A stretch of DNA of 64,000 bases, from positions 62,001 through 126,000 of the forward strand of contig JAFTJQ010000082.1 of the NCBI GenBank assembly GCA_017456285.1, written 5' to 3'. This stretch comes from Lentisphaeria bacterium. GTDB taxonomy: Bacteria; Verrucomicrobiota; Lentisphaeria; Victivallales; Victivallaceae. Below are positions 45,715 through 54,182 of this stretch, in pieces; the first letter of the stretch is position 1; each line of letters starts with the position of its first letter. The position numbers and the translations under genes were made by a program. A model generated the notes under the pieces. It searched no databases, was not told the DNA's origin, and saw only the letters and a list, made by a program, of their open reading frames with translations.

Positions 45715-46251
45715 ATGAGTATTGTAACAATTATCGCACAAATTTTAAGTATTTGCGGTATGGCATGTGTAATTTTATCAATGCAGTGCCGCAGCACCAA
45801 TAAATTTTTTATCGTTCAGGGAACAGCCGGAATGTTATTTACAATCAGCTTTATCATGCTGAATGCTTGGGCAGGGGCAATAATGAATGTTTTTTCGCTG
45901 GTTCGTGCTTGTATTTTGAATAATCCTAAAGTTGCAGGTTTGAAGCTGACTTTGAGTTTATTGATTGTGGCATTGATGCTCTGTTCCGTGGCATTATTAA
46001 CTGTTTTTAATGAGAAATGGTATTTGGTTTTAATTGTTTTTATTGCCCAGATGGCGGCAAATTTTGTAATGTGGTCACAGAGCGGAAAACTTATTCGCTA
46101 CGTCCAGTTGGCAGTTATCTCACCGCTTTGGCTTTTGTATAATTGCATTATTCCGATTCCAAGTCTCGGAGGAATTTTAACCGAAACATTCAGTATTGTT
46201 TCAGTTATTGTCTCTTTGATTCGCTACCGCAAAATCGGTTTTACCAAGTAA
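45715..46251 (+). CDS. YgjV-like inner-membrane protein
   Basis: A 178-residue membrane protein. The ATG at 45715 is chosen because an earlier in-frame ATG lies inside the terminator hairpin, and AAGGAAAGG precedes this one. Five to six hydrophobic helices, with the pattern Q-I-L-S-I-C-G-M-A-C-V-I-L-S-M-Q-C-R-S and W-A-G-A-I-M-N-V-F-S-L-V-R-A, match the YgjV family of bacterial inner-membrane proteins. The function is unknown. It ends at a bidirectional terminator shared with perR. Confidence 0.7.
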   Translation: MSIVTIIAQILSICGMACVILSMQCRSTNKFFIVQGTAGMLFTISFIMLNAWAGAIMNVFSLVRACILNNPKVAGLKLTLSLLIVALMLCSVALLTVFNEKWYLVLIVFIAQMAANFVMWSQSGKLIRYVQLAVISPLWLLYNCIIPIPSLGGILTETFSIVSVIVSLIRYRKIGFTK

Positions 46252-46278
46252 GTTTTTGCCGGTAACAAAATAAAAAAT

Positions 46279-46320
46279 GGCTGTTGCAGTTAATAATTGC
46301 AACAGCCGTTGATTTTTTTT
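46279..46320. terminator. Bidirectional terminator between YgjV-like gene and perR
   Basis: A perfect 10-bp stem, GGCTGTTGCA (46279-46288) with TGCAACAGCC (46298-46307), loop of 9. A T-run follows on the plus strand, and on the minus strand an A/T run (AAAAAA at 46272-46277) gives the U tract. It serves both convergent genes. Confidence 0.9.
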
Positions 46321-46354
46321 ATTATGCTTAAAATACTGCTTCCCTAAAAAAATC

Positions 46355-46765
46355 CTACTCCCCACAGCATTTATCGCACAATCCACGGTAATTCAAGTGA
46401 ATTTCATCTACTTTGAATTTACCCTCAAAATTGCAACGCTCCTGTAATCCACTCATAAAAATATCGTGAATACTTCCGCATTTTTTGCACTTGAAGTGGG
46501 CGTGCAATGTGATATTGGCATCATACCGCATCTCGCCGTCTTCAATAATCACACCTTGAACAACTCCCTTTTCAATGAAAAGTTTCAAAGTATTGTAGAC
46601 GGTGGTTTTGGACAGCATCGGGTAATCACCGATTAAGTCATTGTAAATTGTATCGACTGTCGGGTGATTACGATACTTATCCAAATAGGAGTATATTGCC
46701 AAGCGTTGAGTTGACGCTTTGATTGACGCTTCCCGTAAAAAATTTACTATTTCAGTATTTGTCAT
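46355..46765 (-). CDS. perR: Peroxide-sensing Fur-family repressor
   Basis: A 136-residue Fur-family regulator; start at 46765 with AAGGAG upstream. Metal residues are visible: H34, D82, H88, H90 and D101, at a constant offset of three from B. subtilis PerR H37, D85, H91, H93 and D104. C93/C96 and C130/C133 form the structural zinc site. The aspartate at position 101 (glutamate in Fur) supports PerR over Fur. The winged-helix DNA-binding region is T-V-D-T-I-Y...T-T-V-Y-N-T-L-K. It lies downstream of reverse rubrerythrin, 108 bp away, and so probably represses its own transcript through the box at 47495. Confidence 0.88.
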   Translation of the reverse strand: MTNTEIVNFLREASIKASTQRLAIYSYLDKYRNHPTVDTIYNDLIGDYPMLSKTTVYNTLKLFIEKGVVQGVIIEDGEMRYDANITLHAHFKCKKCGSIHDIFMSGLQERCNFEGKFKVDEIHLNYRGLCDKCCGE

Positions 46766-46828
46766 AATATACTCCTTTCGCTCCTCTTCATCTTTTGCCC
46801 CGTTAAATATTACTCCTCTTTGACAAAT

Positions 46829-46862
46829 CGGCAATGCTTCTCCTCTCTTCTCCGCATTGCCG
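46829..46862 (-). terminator. Hairpin between rubrerythrin and perR
   Basis: A perfect 9-bp stem, CGGCAATGC (46829-46837) with GCATTGCCG (46854-46862), 16-nt loop. On the minus strand it is not followed by a strong U tract. It may reduce perR expression relative to the rubrerythrin gene, or protect the upstream mRNA. Confidence 0.5.
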
Positions 46863-46873
46863 TTTACGCCTGC

Positions 46874-47428
46874 TTATTTGCCGAAGTAGCGTTTCAAAAG
46901 CCCTGCGAAAGCCGCACCGTGGCGAGCTTCATCCTTGCACATTTCGTGTACGGTATCGTGGATCGCATCCAAATTGAGCATTTTTGCGCGTTTAGCGATA
47001 GCCAGTTTGCCTTCGCAAGCACCGGTTTCAGCGGCGACTCGAGCTTCGAGGTTTTCTTTGGTTGAAGTTGAAACGCATTCGCCCAAGAGTTCGGCAAATT
47101 TAGCGGCATGTTCAGCCTCTTCAAAAGCAATTCTCTTGTATGCTTCAGCGACTTCGGGGTAGCCCTCACGATCAGCCTGACGGCTCATTGCCAAGTACAT
47201 ACCGACTTCGGTGCATTCTCCGGTGAAGTGTGCTCTCAAGCCCTCAAGGATCTCTGCATCGACATCTTTAGCAACTCCGATTCTGTGTTCATCGGCAAAA
47301 GAGACTACTCCGGTATCCTCTGCTTTTTCGATAAACTTTGATTTCGGAGCTTTGCACTGGGGGCAAGCTTCCGGAGCCTCGTTACCTTCATGGACATAAC
47401 CGCAGATTGTACATACAAACTTTTTCAT
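46874..47428 (-). CDS. Reverse rubrerythrin (NADH peroxidase type)
   Basis: A 184-residue protein with the rubredoxin domain first (C6-T-I-C9 and C22-P-Q-C25) and the ferritin-like di-iron domain second (E-C-T-E-V-G, E-A-E-H-A, E-T-G-A-C-E, K-D-E-A-R-H-G). This domain order is opposite to classical rubrerythrin and matches the clostridial reverse rubrerythrins, which reduce hydrogen peroxide with NADH-derived electrons. Cytoplasmic. It implies an anaerobe that meets oxygen. RBS AAAGGAAAG. It heads a transcript with perR. Confidence 0.93.
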   Translation of the reverse strand: MKKFVCTICGYVHEGNEAPEACPQCKAPKSKFIEKAEDTGVVSFADEHRIGVAKDVDAEILEGLRAHFTGECTEVGMYLAMSRQADREGYPEVAEAYKRIAFEEAEHAAKFAELLGECVSTSTKENLEARVAAETGACEGKLAIAKRAKMLNLDAIHDTVHEMCKDEARHGAAFAGLLKRYFGK

Positions 47429-47494
47429 AATTCTTTCCTTTCGTTTAATCAGTATTAATTTATTGTTTTTGCATTTTTCGTAATAATTATTAGT

Positions 47495-47509
47495 TTGTAA
47501 TCATTACAA
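47495..47509 (-). promoter_or_regulatory. PerR-type operator
   Basis: A perfect 7-1-7 palindrome: TTGTAAT, one base, ATTACAA. It has the layout of Fur/PerR boxes and covers the expected transcription start of the rubrerythrin promoter, starting five bases after its -10. It fits repression by the adjacent PerR. Confidence 0.78.
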
Positions 47510-47514
47510 TATTA

Positions 47515-47542
47515 AATATATTTCAATTTTTGAAAAATGCAA
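47515..47542 (-). promoter_or_regulatory. Promoter of reverse rubrerythrin-perR
   Basis: Minus-strand TTGCAT (47542-47537), 16-bp spacer, TATATT (47520-47515), directly upstream of the palindromic operator. Confidence 0.72.
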
Positions 47543-47593
47543 ATCAAAAATTAAAAAAAATTCAAAAATTTTTGATTTTTTTTGATTTTTTGC

Positions 47594-47637
47594 AAAAAAA
47601 ATCCCCCGAAAGTGCAATTTTTTACAATTTCAGGGGG
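47594..47637 (-). terminator. Terminator of the def-to-mannosidase operon
   Basis: On the minus strand, CCCCCTGAAA pairs with TTTCGGGGG (one bulged base), followed by eight U (47601-47594). It lies 23 bp after the mannosidase stop. Confidence 0.8.
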
Positions 47638-47659
47638 TGAAACAACTAAAAATTAATTA

Positions 47660-50110
47660 TTAATAGTATTTCTCTAAGTGGTCTATTACCAATGAGTTGC
47701 GAAGCAGGTCAATGTCGCAGTCACCTTTAGGTACAAACTCTAATACAACTTTGTCCTGCGGAGCAAGCAAAATACTATTGTCGCTGAAAGTTCCCTTGAT
47801 TCCGACCGCATCAAGTGTGACATAAAGTGCAGGTGCAGTAGTTGCTAACTCAACAAAGAATCTGCCGTCTTGCTCACTGATTTTGGCTGAAACTTGAGCT
47901 TTCTGCAATTTGAGTTCCTTGTAAATAGTTGCAAAGAACTCGTTTTTGTGAGTGGTATTATCAGTTTCATTTTCGGTAAGTATTTCATAATAAACATCTT
48001 CTGACTTAAAGTTATTATCAAATTCCGCACCGTAATTGCGAACTAATTGACTGCTTGTAGGACTTAATTCCCAAGTCGAAACATCGCTTGATAGAATTTC
48101 TCCGCTGATAATTGAACGGCAATTAACGGTTGCTTTGACTTTGATAGGATACGGTAAGTCATTGATTACAAAGTGCTTAATGTCGCCGTCAGTGTCTTTG
48201 AACATCACTCCTGAAACGGGAGCAAAAAAGCGTCTGGCGTGGTAATTAAGCTGTTTCCACTTGCCGCCATGCTCGATACTTGCCCATGAAACAGTCGGCC
48301 AGTTATCATTCAACTGCCAGTAAATCGCACCCATACAGCGAGGCTGGTGTGCATGCCAGTATTCGACACCTGCTTTAATCGCAATTGCCTGCTGAACCTG
48401 AGATTGATAGACCAGCCCTTCAATGGTTAACGGCAACTTGAAAAGCATTTCAAACATACCCAAAATCGGTGCATTATGCTTGAAACACTTTTGACGGAGT
48501 GACATTGTGCTTGAGAATAAATTTAATTCTTCGGGCGGGCAGAAGCTTTTTATCTGCTCCATTGACGGGAACGCTTCAAATCCGAATTCAGAACAAAATC
48601 TGGGTTTAATGGTGTAGTAAGCGTCAAAGTTTTTACCGCCGTTCCAAACTTCCCAGAAGTGCATATCGCCGCGGGTGTCGTCTTTCCAGTTATCTCCGAA
48701 ATTACCCGGTCCGCCGCATGGACTGCTCGGCCAAAAGACCTGTTCGACATCATGCTTGCCCATAAATTCAGTTAAATGTTTATTTACTGCAATAAACCGC
48801 TGCAAGTTTTTCTCGTTATTCTCCGGACCGAACCAACGGGTTGCGCCCAAGCACTCATTATCTCCGCAGTAAATTGCAATACAAGCATGAGAACGCAATC
48901 TCGGAATCTGGTAATCAATCTCTTCTGCGACCTCATCCATAAGCCATTTATCAGCAGGATACATCGCACAGCAGAACATTAAATCCTGCCAAATCAAAAT
49001 ACCTTTTTTATCGCAAAGGTCATAGAATATATCTTTCTCGTATTGTCCGCCGCCCCAAACTCGAAGCATATTCATATTGGCTTTAACCGCAGAATCAAGC
49101 AAGTCATTATAAACTTCTTCTGTTTGGCATGATGGCATCGCATCGCAGGGAACAAAATCCGCTCCTTTGCCGAAGACTCTTACTCCGTTAACTTTGAAGT
49201 AGAATGCTGAACCGATCTCATCCTCTTTTGTTACAAGTTCCATTGTCCGCAACCCGGTGAGTTTAGTTACTTCCATGGTGGAGTTTTTGATTGTCAAATC
49301 ATACAAATTTTGTTCGCCGTAACCATTGGGATACCACAATTTCGGCTTATCAACATTGAAAACACAAACAATTTTATTCATGCCTTTTGAAAGTTTGCAG
49401 TTAATTTTTTTAACTTCTCCGTCAAACTCAAAAGTAAAACTATCCTCGCAATTTTCCGGAGCAAAAATATCTGCAACAGCAGTTAATTCAACTTTGCCGT
49501 TTTCATGTTTCTGTTTATTATAAAGTGAGTCAATTCGACTTTTTTTGACACCGACAAGTTTAATTTCATCATAGATACCGCAAACAGGTAATTGTACACC
49601 CCAGTCCCAACCGCCGTGGCACATCGTCTTTCTGATAAGATTTGTTCCCTGCAAAATTGTATGACGCAACATACCATAGTCAGGTGCAATTTTTTTGCGT
49701 TCACTAATTTCAATCATCGGATTTTGAATATAGAATTTAATCAGGTTGCCTGATTTTTTCAAAAGTTTTTTGACTTCAACTTTTTGTGGGGCAAATTGAT
49801 TGTGTGATTTAAAAACTTCTACACCGTTAAGCGTGCAGGTGCAGAAGGTGTCAATCATTGACATAGTTAAATAGATATAGTTATTCGTTAATAACTCCTC
49901 TGGCACATCAAAAGTTTGGGTGAACTCCCAGTCATGTTTCCAAATTTCCTGCATAAGAAGTTCATTTTTGCCGTAATACGGGTCGGGAATAATTCCTGCT
50001 TGCAAAAGTGCGTGGTAGTTATCGCCGGGTAACTCTGCTTCGATAGTTTTGCCGCCCAAATAGGTACTTCCCATTTGCCATTTTTTGTCAAAAATAAAAG
50101 TGTTTTCCAT
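47660..50110 (-). CDS. GH2-family beta-mannosidase
   Basis: An 816-residue enzyme. The start is the ATG at 50110, with GGAGG just before it. The N-terminal sugar-binding and immunoglobulin-like domains are followed by the TIM barrel. The acid/base is E419 in G-D-N-E-C-L-G and the nucleophile E508 in C-S-E-F-G-F-E-A-F-P. M-C-H-G-G-W-D-W-G-V-Q-L-P and L-R-V-W-G-G-G-Q-Y-E are typical of the beta-mannosidase branch of GH2. There is no signal peptide, so it would cleave mannose from imported manno-oligosaccharides in the cytoplasm. It is the last gene of the minus-strand operon, 14 bp after the M50 gene. Confidence 0.9.
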   Translation of the reverse strand: MENTFIFDKKWQMGSTYLGGKTIEAELPGDNYHALLQAGIIPDPYYGKNELLMQEIWKHDWEFTQTFDVPEELLTNNYIYLTMSMIDTFCTCTLNGVEVFKSHNQFAPQKVEVKKLLKKSGNLIKFYIQNPMIEISERKKIAPDYGMLRHTILQGTNLIRKTMCHGGWDWGVQLPVCGIYDEIKLVGVKKSRIDSLYNKQKHENGKVELTAVADIFAPENCEDSFTFEFDGEVKKINCKLSKGMNKIVCVFNVDKPKLWYPNGYGEQNLYDLTIKNSTMEVTKLTGLRTMELVTKEDEIGSAFYFKVNGVRVFGKGADFVPCDAMPSCQTEEVYNDLLDSAVKANMNMLRVWGGGQYEKDIFYDLCDKKGILIWQDLMFCCAMYPADKWLMDEVAEEIDYQIPRLRSHACIAIYCGDNECLGATRWFGPENNEKNLQRFIAVNKHLTEFMGKHDVEQVFWPSSPCGGPGNFGDNWKDDTRGDMHFWEVWNGGKNFDAYYTIKPRFCSEFGFEAFPSMEQIKSFCPPEELNLFSSTMSLRQKCFKHNAPILGMFEMLFKLPLTIEGLVYQSQVQQAIAIKAGVEYWHAHQPRCMGAIYWQLNDNWPTVSWASIEHGGKWKQLNYHARRFFAPVSGVMFKDTDGDIKHFVINDLPYPIKVKATVNCRSIISGEILSSDVSTWELSPTSSQLVRNYGAEFDNNFKSEDVYYEILTENETDNTTHKNEFFATIYKELKLQKAQVSAKISEQDGRFFVELATTAPALYVTLDAVGIKGTFSDNSILLAPQDKVVLEFVPKGDCDIDLLRNSLVIDHLEKYY

Positions 50111-50124
50111 TTTTCCTCCGAAAA

Positions 50125-50763
50125 TTATGTTAAAATATAATAACAAAAATTAATAATCGCATCCGCAAATTGATAAATATTATCCATAAAATGAATTGCC
50201 AGCAGCAGAACAACAATCGAAGCCCCTTTGATAAATTCAGAGTTGCGAATTTTATCCGCACTCACAAAGTTACGAACTATCGCCCATCCGTCAAATCCCG
50301 GCACCGGCAGCATATTGAAAAAAAATAAAATTAAATTCATTACAGTTCCGTAGTAAAACATTAACCACGCTTTTTTTAATATCTCAATATCCCCATCAGA
50401 CGATTGGGCAATATGCCAAATCCAAAAGTTTATCCCAAAAAAGACAATTGCTAAAAATAAATTAGTAAATGGTCCTGCAAGCGAAACAATTAAATCACTC
50501 GATTTACGGCGAAAATTGGCTGGATTTACAGGGACACTCCCCCAGCAAATGCCGATCAAAGCCAACATGAATAATGAGAAAATCCCCATTTGCTTTAATG
50601 GATTCAAAGTAAGGTGTCCATTCATTGCCGCGGTATCATCCCCCTCAATGAGAGCAATTTTTGCATGCATGTACTCGTGACAACAGATAGAAAAAACAAT
50701 AAAAAGCACCCATGAAAAAAAGAAAAACGGATTTTCCCACAACGCTGTAATGAAAAAATTCAT
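50125..50763 (-). CDS. Site-2 (M50) family membrane metalloprotease
   Basis: A 212-residue membrane protein. The zinc motif H29-E30-Y-M-H33 lies in the first membrane helix and N-M-L-P-V-P-G-F-D158-G supplies the third ligand. N-P-L-K-Q-M-G and A-G-P-F-T-N-L are typical of the compact rhomboid-like S2P subfamily without PDZ domains. It cleaves substrates inside the membrane; the target is unknown. It is separated from folD by two bases. Confidence 0.88.
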   Translation of the reverse strand: MNFFITALWENPFFFFSWVLFIVFSICCHEYMHAKIALIEGDDTAAMNGHLTLNPLKQMGIFSLFMLALIGICWGSVPVNPANFRRKSSDLIVSLAGPFTNLFLAIVFFGINFWIWHIAQSSDGDIEILKKAWLMFYYGTVMNLILFFFNMLPVPGFDGWAIVRNFVSADKIRNSEFIKGASIVVLLLAIHFMDNIYQFADAIINFCYYILT

Positions 50764-50765
50764 GA

Positions 50766-51656
50766 TTAATCAATCTTATTATGTCTTTTGCAGGAGTTAA
50801 TCGTATTTCTCATTAAAATCGCAATAGTCATCGGCCCGACACCGCCCGGAACCGGGGTGATGTATGACGCAACTTCAGCAACTTCATCATATTTGACATC
50901 GCCGACAACCCGATAACCCTTGGGGGCATTTTCATCGGCGACACGATTAATGCCAACGTCGATAACCACTGCTCCCTCTTTGATCATATCGGCAGTAACA
51001 AATTCGGCTTTGCCGATTGCAGCAATGACAATATCGGCGGTTTTGACAATTTCTTTCAAGTTACGAGTTGCGGAGTGTACGCAAGTTACAGTTGCATTGG
51101 CATTTTTATTTTTCTGCACCATGAGTGCCATCATCGGCTTGCCGACAATATTGGAGCGGCCGATAATAACTGCATGCTTCCCTGAAACTTCAATTCCTGA
51201 CTTCTCAAGCAAAATCATAACCCCATAAGGAGTGCAGGGGAAAAATCCGTCTTCTTTGCCGATAAGCATTTTTCCGACATTTTCGGCATGGAAGCAATCG
51301 ACATCTTTTGAGGGCAGAATTGCTTCAACGACCTTTTCCTCATCAATCTGCGGCGGTGGCGGAGACTGCACCAAAATTCCATGAATTGAGTTGTCATTAT
51401 TGAGTTTATCAATAAGTTCCAGCAACTCCTCCATGGTAGCGTTTTTGTCAAGCACATACTTCTGTGAATTGATTCCCAATTCCTGACATTTTTTGACCTT
51501 TGAATTGACATAAAGCTGCGAAGCCGGGTCTTCCCCGACCAAAATTACTGCCAGCCCCGGAGTAATTCCCATTGCTTTTAATTTATTTATCTCGTCTGCA
51601 TTTTCCTGATTGACAATAGCTGATATTGCTTTGCCGTCAATAATTTTAGCACTCAT
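50766..51656 (-). CDS. folD: Methylene-THF dehydrogenase/cyclohydrolase
   Basis: A 296-residue FolD. The start at 51656 has GGGGGA upstream. The motifs [14 protein letters not shown] (~36-49, with the catalytic lysine) and [16 protein letters not shown] and [10 protein letters not shown] are all present, with the C-terminal [11 protein letters not shown]. The enzyme interconverts methylene-, methenyl- and formyl-tetrahydrofolate in the cytoplasm, supplying formyl groups for purines and initiator fMet-tRNA. In an operon with def. Confidence 0.96.
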   Translation of the reverse strand: MSAKIIDGKAISAIVNQENADEINKLKAMGITPGLAVILVGEDPASQLYVNSKVKKCQELGINSQKYVLDKNATMEELLELIDKLNNDNSIHGILVQSPPPPQIDEEKVVEAILPSKDVDCFHAENVGKMLIGKEDGFFPCTPYGVMILLEKSGIEVSGKHAVIIGRSNIVGKPMMALMVQKNKNANATVTCVHSATRNLKEIVKTADIVIAAIGKAEFVTADMIKEGAVVIDVGINRVADENAPKGYRVVGDVKYDEVAEVASYITPVPGGVGPMTIAILMRNTINSCKRHNKID

Positions 51657-51673
51657 ATTTCCCCCATAATTTT

Positions 51674-52399
51674 TTAAAATGAAATATTCACATCGCCGCT
51701 GATTGACATCGGCGGCGGCATTAAAATAATTCCGATCTCCTCCGACCAATCACGTTCCCAAGAATTTAACATCAACGGTTCCGTCGGGTTGCCCCACGGA
51801 TTGAAGTCAACTATGTAGATTTCCTGATTAGAGGTAAAATAAATATCCATAACAATATCTTTTATCGGCAAATTCCAACTGATTTCATCGACGAAATTTT
51901 TTGCCATCTCCCAATAATTATTTTTTACTCCCTCCAGTCGGCGGAAGTGGCGAATCAAATAGTACTGGCTCATTGCCTTTAATTTGCCGTCTTTGATGAA
52001 AAGACGAAACTCTCTCGGTCGATTCATGCGACGGAAAGGGCGAATGGAGATATATTCGACTTCGCCTGCCGCCGCACTTTGGCGTACTTTGGTGCTTGAA
52101 GCCAAATTAAACCAGGCACTCTCCGCAGAGTAAACTGCACCGCGTTTGGTTTCAAATCGTTCAGTATCAGTCGGTGAACACAAGTCCACGCTGACAAAGC
52201 TGTTTCCGCTGATAAGCGACATCGCTTTGCGTAAATCCTTGATTGTCAAATCAACTGCAGACCCTTCACTCCCTTCGGTTTCGCCATTCGCCAATGCCTG
52301 AATTGCTTCACTCCGCAATTTGACAAATGATGTCATAAATGTTTTGCCCGCAAAAAAGGGATACCAATTAACCATTCTGCAAAAATTTTTCTCGTCCAT
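51674..52399 (-). CDS. Cdc123/D123-like ATP-grasp protein
   Basis: A 241-residue protein; start ATG at 52399 with GAAAGG nine bases upstream (an earlier TTG is less likely). The N-terminus [13 protein letters not shown] matches the W-Y-P-x-F-x-x-x-T opening of eukaryotic Cdc123. Later, [13 protein letters not shown] (~128-140), A-M-S-Q-Y (~142-146), I-V-M-D-I-Y (~182-187) and [14 protein letters not shown] (~196-209) match the Cdc123 ATP-grasp core, including the metal-binding Asp/Asn pair. In eukaryotes Cdc123 assists eIF2 assembly; bacterial relatives are predicted protein-modifying ligases of unknown target. It sits between a membrane protein and folD, in the def operon. Confidence 0.72.
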   Translation of the reverse strand: MDEKNFCRMVNWYPFFAGKTFMTSFVKLRSEAIQALANGETEGSEGSAVDLTIKDLRKAMSLISGNSFVSVDLCSPTDTERFETKRGAVYSAESAWFNLASSTKVRQSAAAGEVEYISIRPFRRMNRPREFRLFIKDGKLKAMSQYYLIRHFRRLEGVKNNYWEMAKNFVDEISWNLPIKDIVMDIYFTSNQEIYIVDFNPWGNPTEPLMLNSWERDWSEEIGIILMPPPMSISGDVNISF

Positions 52400-52417
52400 A
52401 ATAAAACCTTTCAATCG

Positions 52418-53326
52418 TTATTCAGTTTGCTCCCGATCTCTGACAAATGAATTTAATATCACCAGCAAATAGATCAGCCAGCCGAATGAAAATACTGTAT
52501 GATAACCGATAAACGGCAACTTGAATGCTTCAAATAATACTGAAACCAGCATCGCAGGAAAGCCTGCATAAATACTGACGGAAAAAAATGCTTTGAAATT
52601 CATATTGCTTATTTTCCCTACTCCGGTAATCGCATAAAAGATGGCAAAAATCAATGACGTAATCAGTAATTGCCAGAAGTACTGCACCCACATAGAGAGA
52701 AACTGCATAAATAGATAACTTGTTTTAATATCATCGGAATCGGGACACGGCAGTTGTGAAAAATCACATGGAGTAATTTGAGAATACTCCTTTTTCATGT
52801 AGGAATCAAGTTCCTTGTTGTTTTTGAAATTTCCGATTTCCGGAGTTTTGAATTTCTGCAGTGCGGCAAAATCAAAAAACATCACATTGCCCGAACTGTC
52901 ATTATTGAATTTAATGATGTTAAAAACTCCTTTGGGCAACCACAGCCAAGTAATTCCCGATGGATGAATATCCCGAAAATCAATCTCCTTGAAATCCGGT
53001 TCATAAACGACTTTTATTCGGTCATTAAGCATGAAATTAAAACTTTTATCTGCATTTTTCTTGGGATAAATGCCATCTTTGCGATTATCAAATCCGCCGG
53101 AAAACTCATCTAATATCTGCATTTGGGGATTGATTTCTGATTCGATATTTTTTTTGCCGAGAGTGACGATTAATAGACTGCATATACCGCTCATTAGGAA
53201 GAGATGCCACAACGTTCTCAATAGACTGTGACGGCATAATTTCTTAAAAATTTTTGTGCCTGCACAACTGCCTTTGACAGCATTCCAGAGCGAAATTTTT
53301 TCAAATTTTTTTGTTTCTACTTCCAT
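52418..53326 (-). CDS. Membrane protein of unknown function, DUF1189-like layout
   Basis: A 302-residue protein. One membrane helix lies near 37-57, then ~135 residues of likely extracytoplasmic domain (charged, with I-T-W-L-W-L-P-K-G-V), then four C-terminal helices (~205-295). This layout resembles DUF1189/YIP1-type membrane proteins, but I see no decisive motif. It overlaps def by 10 bp and ends 18 bp before the Cdc123-like start, so all three are co-transcribed. Confidence 0.6.
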   Translation of the reverse strand: MEVETKKFEKISLWNAVKGSCAGTKIFKKLCRHSLLRTLWHLFLMSGICSLLIVTLGKKNIESEINPQMQILDEFSGGFDNRKDGIYPKKNADKSFNFMLNDRIKVVYEPDFKEIDFRDIHPSGITWLWLPKGVFNIIKFNNDSSGNVMFFDFAALQKFKTPEIGNFKNNKELDSYMKKEYSQITPCDFSQLPCPDSDDIKTSYLFMQFLSMWVQYFWQLLITSLIFAIFYAITGVGKISNMNFKAFFSVSIYAGFPAMLVSVLFEAFKLPFIGYHTVFSFGWLIYLLVILNSFVRDREQTE

Positions 53327-53907
53327 GGGCGATTGTACTCTTTTCTCTTGCCGTTTTTCTTCAAGCGGAAAAGCTTAAATTCAATATTCTGCCGATCCTC
53401 TTCGGACATGCGGTCAACAAATAAATAGCCGTCCAAGTGGTCAAGTTCATGCTGGATACAGCGTCCTAATAAGCCGCCGCACTCATACTCAAAAAAATTT
53501 CCTTGCAAGTCTTGGGCTTTTAATTTGACAATATACGGACGCTTGACATTACCGTAAATACCGGGAACGCTCAAGCAACCCTCATCGTAATCGCACAAAT
53601 CACTTCCGAAAGCGGTAATTTCAGGATTGACCAAAACCAGCGGCATTTTGTCAAGCAGCATCACTTCGCCGATTGACTTATTGGGCTGTTCTGGATTATC
53701 AGGCACGCCGAGAACTACCAGACGTTTGGAGATACCGATTTGCGGAGCCGCCAAACCGATTCCGTCAAAATGGTTCATAATTTCGACCATAGCGGCGGCA
53801 AGTTCAGCAAGTTTGTCGTCAAAAACGGTAACTTTTTCTGCTTTTTTGCCTAAAATTTCACTGCCGAAAGTTTTTACATTATATTTTTTCATTATATCAA
53901 CAAGCAT
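53317..53907 (-). CDS. def: Peptide deformylase
   Basis: A 196-residue metalloenzyme with the three family motifs: G-I-G-L-A-A-P-Q (49-56), E-G-C-L-S-V-P (109-115) and Q-H-E-L-D-H (152-157), which hold the metal ligands and catalytic glutamate. It removes the formyl group from nascent proteins. Start at 53907: AGGAG lies five bases upstream; a later in-frame ATG at 53892 is also possible. First gene of a six-gene minus-strand operon. Confidence 0.95.
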   Translation of the reverse strand: MLVDIMKKYNVKTFGSEILGKKAEKVTVFDDKLAELAAAMVEIMNHFDGIGLAAPQIGISKRLVVLGVPDNPEQPNKSIGEVMLLDKMPLVLVNPEITAFGSDLCDYDEGCLSVPGIYGNVKRPYIVKLKAQDLQGNFFEYECGGLLGRCIQHELDHLDGYLFVDRMSEEDRQNIEFKLFRLKKNGKRKEYNRPWK

Positions 53908-53947
53908 TTTCACTCCTGTAAATTAAAAATTATTTATCTTTTGATAA

Positions 53948-53975
53948 AATATACAGTAAAAAATCATTTTGTCAA
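53948..53975 (-). promoter_or_regulatory. Promoter of def operon
   Basis: Minus-strand TTGACA (53975-53970), 16-bp spacer, TATATT (53953-53948), 41 bp before the def start. The rest of the 275-bp gap to icd is AT-rich, with no RNA gene seen. Confidence 0.75.
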
Positions 53976-54101
53976 TAGAAAAAGGGAAAAAAAATGGAAT
54001 TTAGATATATCCATCCACCTGTAATTCCGCATTCTTAATTTTTAATTCATAATTTTACGGACGCTATGTACTTTTACTGCGGAAAAAAATTTTTTAGCAG
54101 T

Positions 54102-54129
54102 TTGCAAAAGTTAAAAGGTGTGATATATT
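54102..54129 (+). promoter_or_regulatory. Promoter of icd
   Basis: TTGCAA (54102-54107), 16-bp spacer, TATATT (54124-54129). It places the start of icd at 54183 in a ~45-nt leader, and rules out an upstream in-frame start at 54147 as the main one. Confidence 0.65.
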
Positions 54130-54182
54130 ATATAGATTAGAATTTTTTGTATTGTTTTATATGTCAAAAGAGAGAGGTTTTT

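Noticed and set aside
24188..54107. Repeated palindrome TTGCAA as a possible operator
   Set aside because: In each case it is placed 16-17 bp before TATATT-like hexamers, so it is better read as a -35 element.
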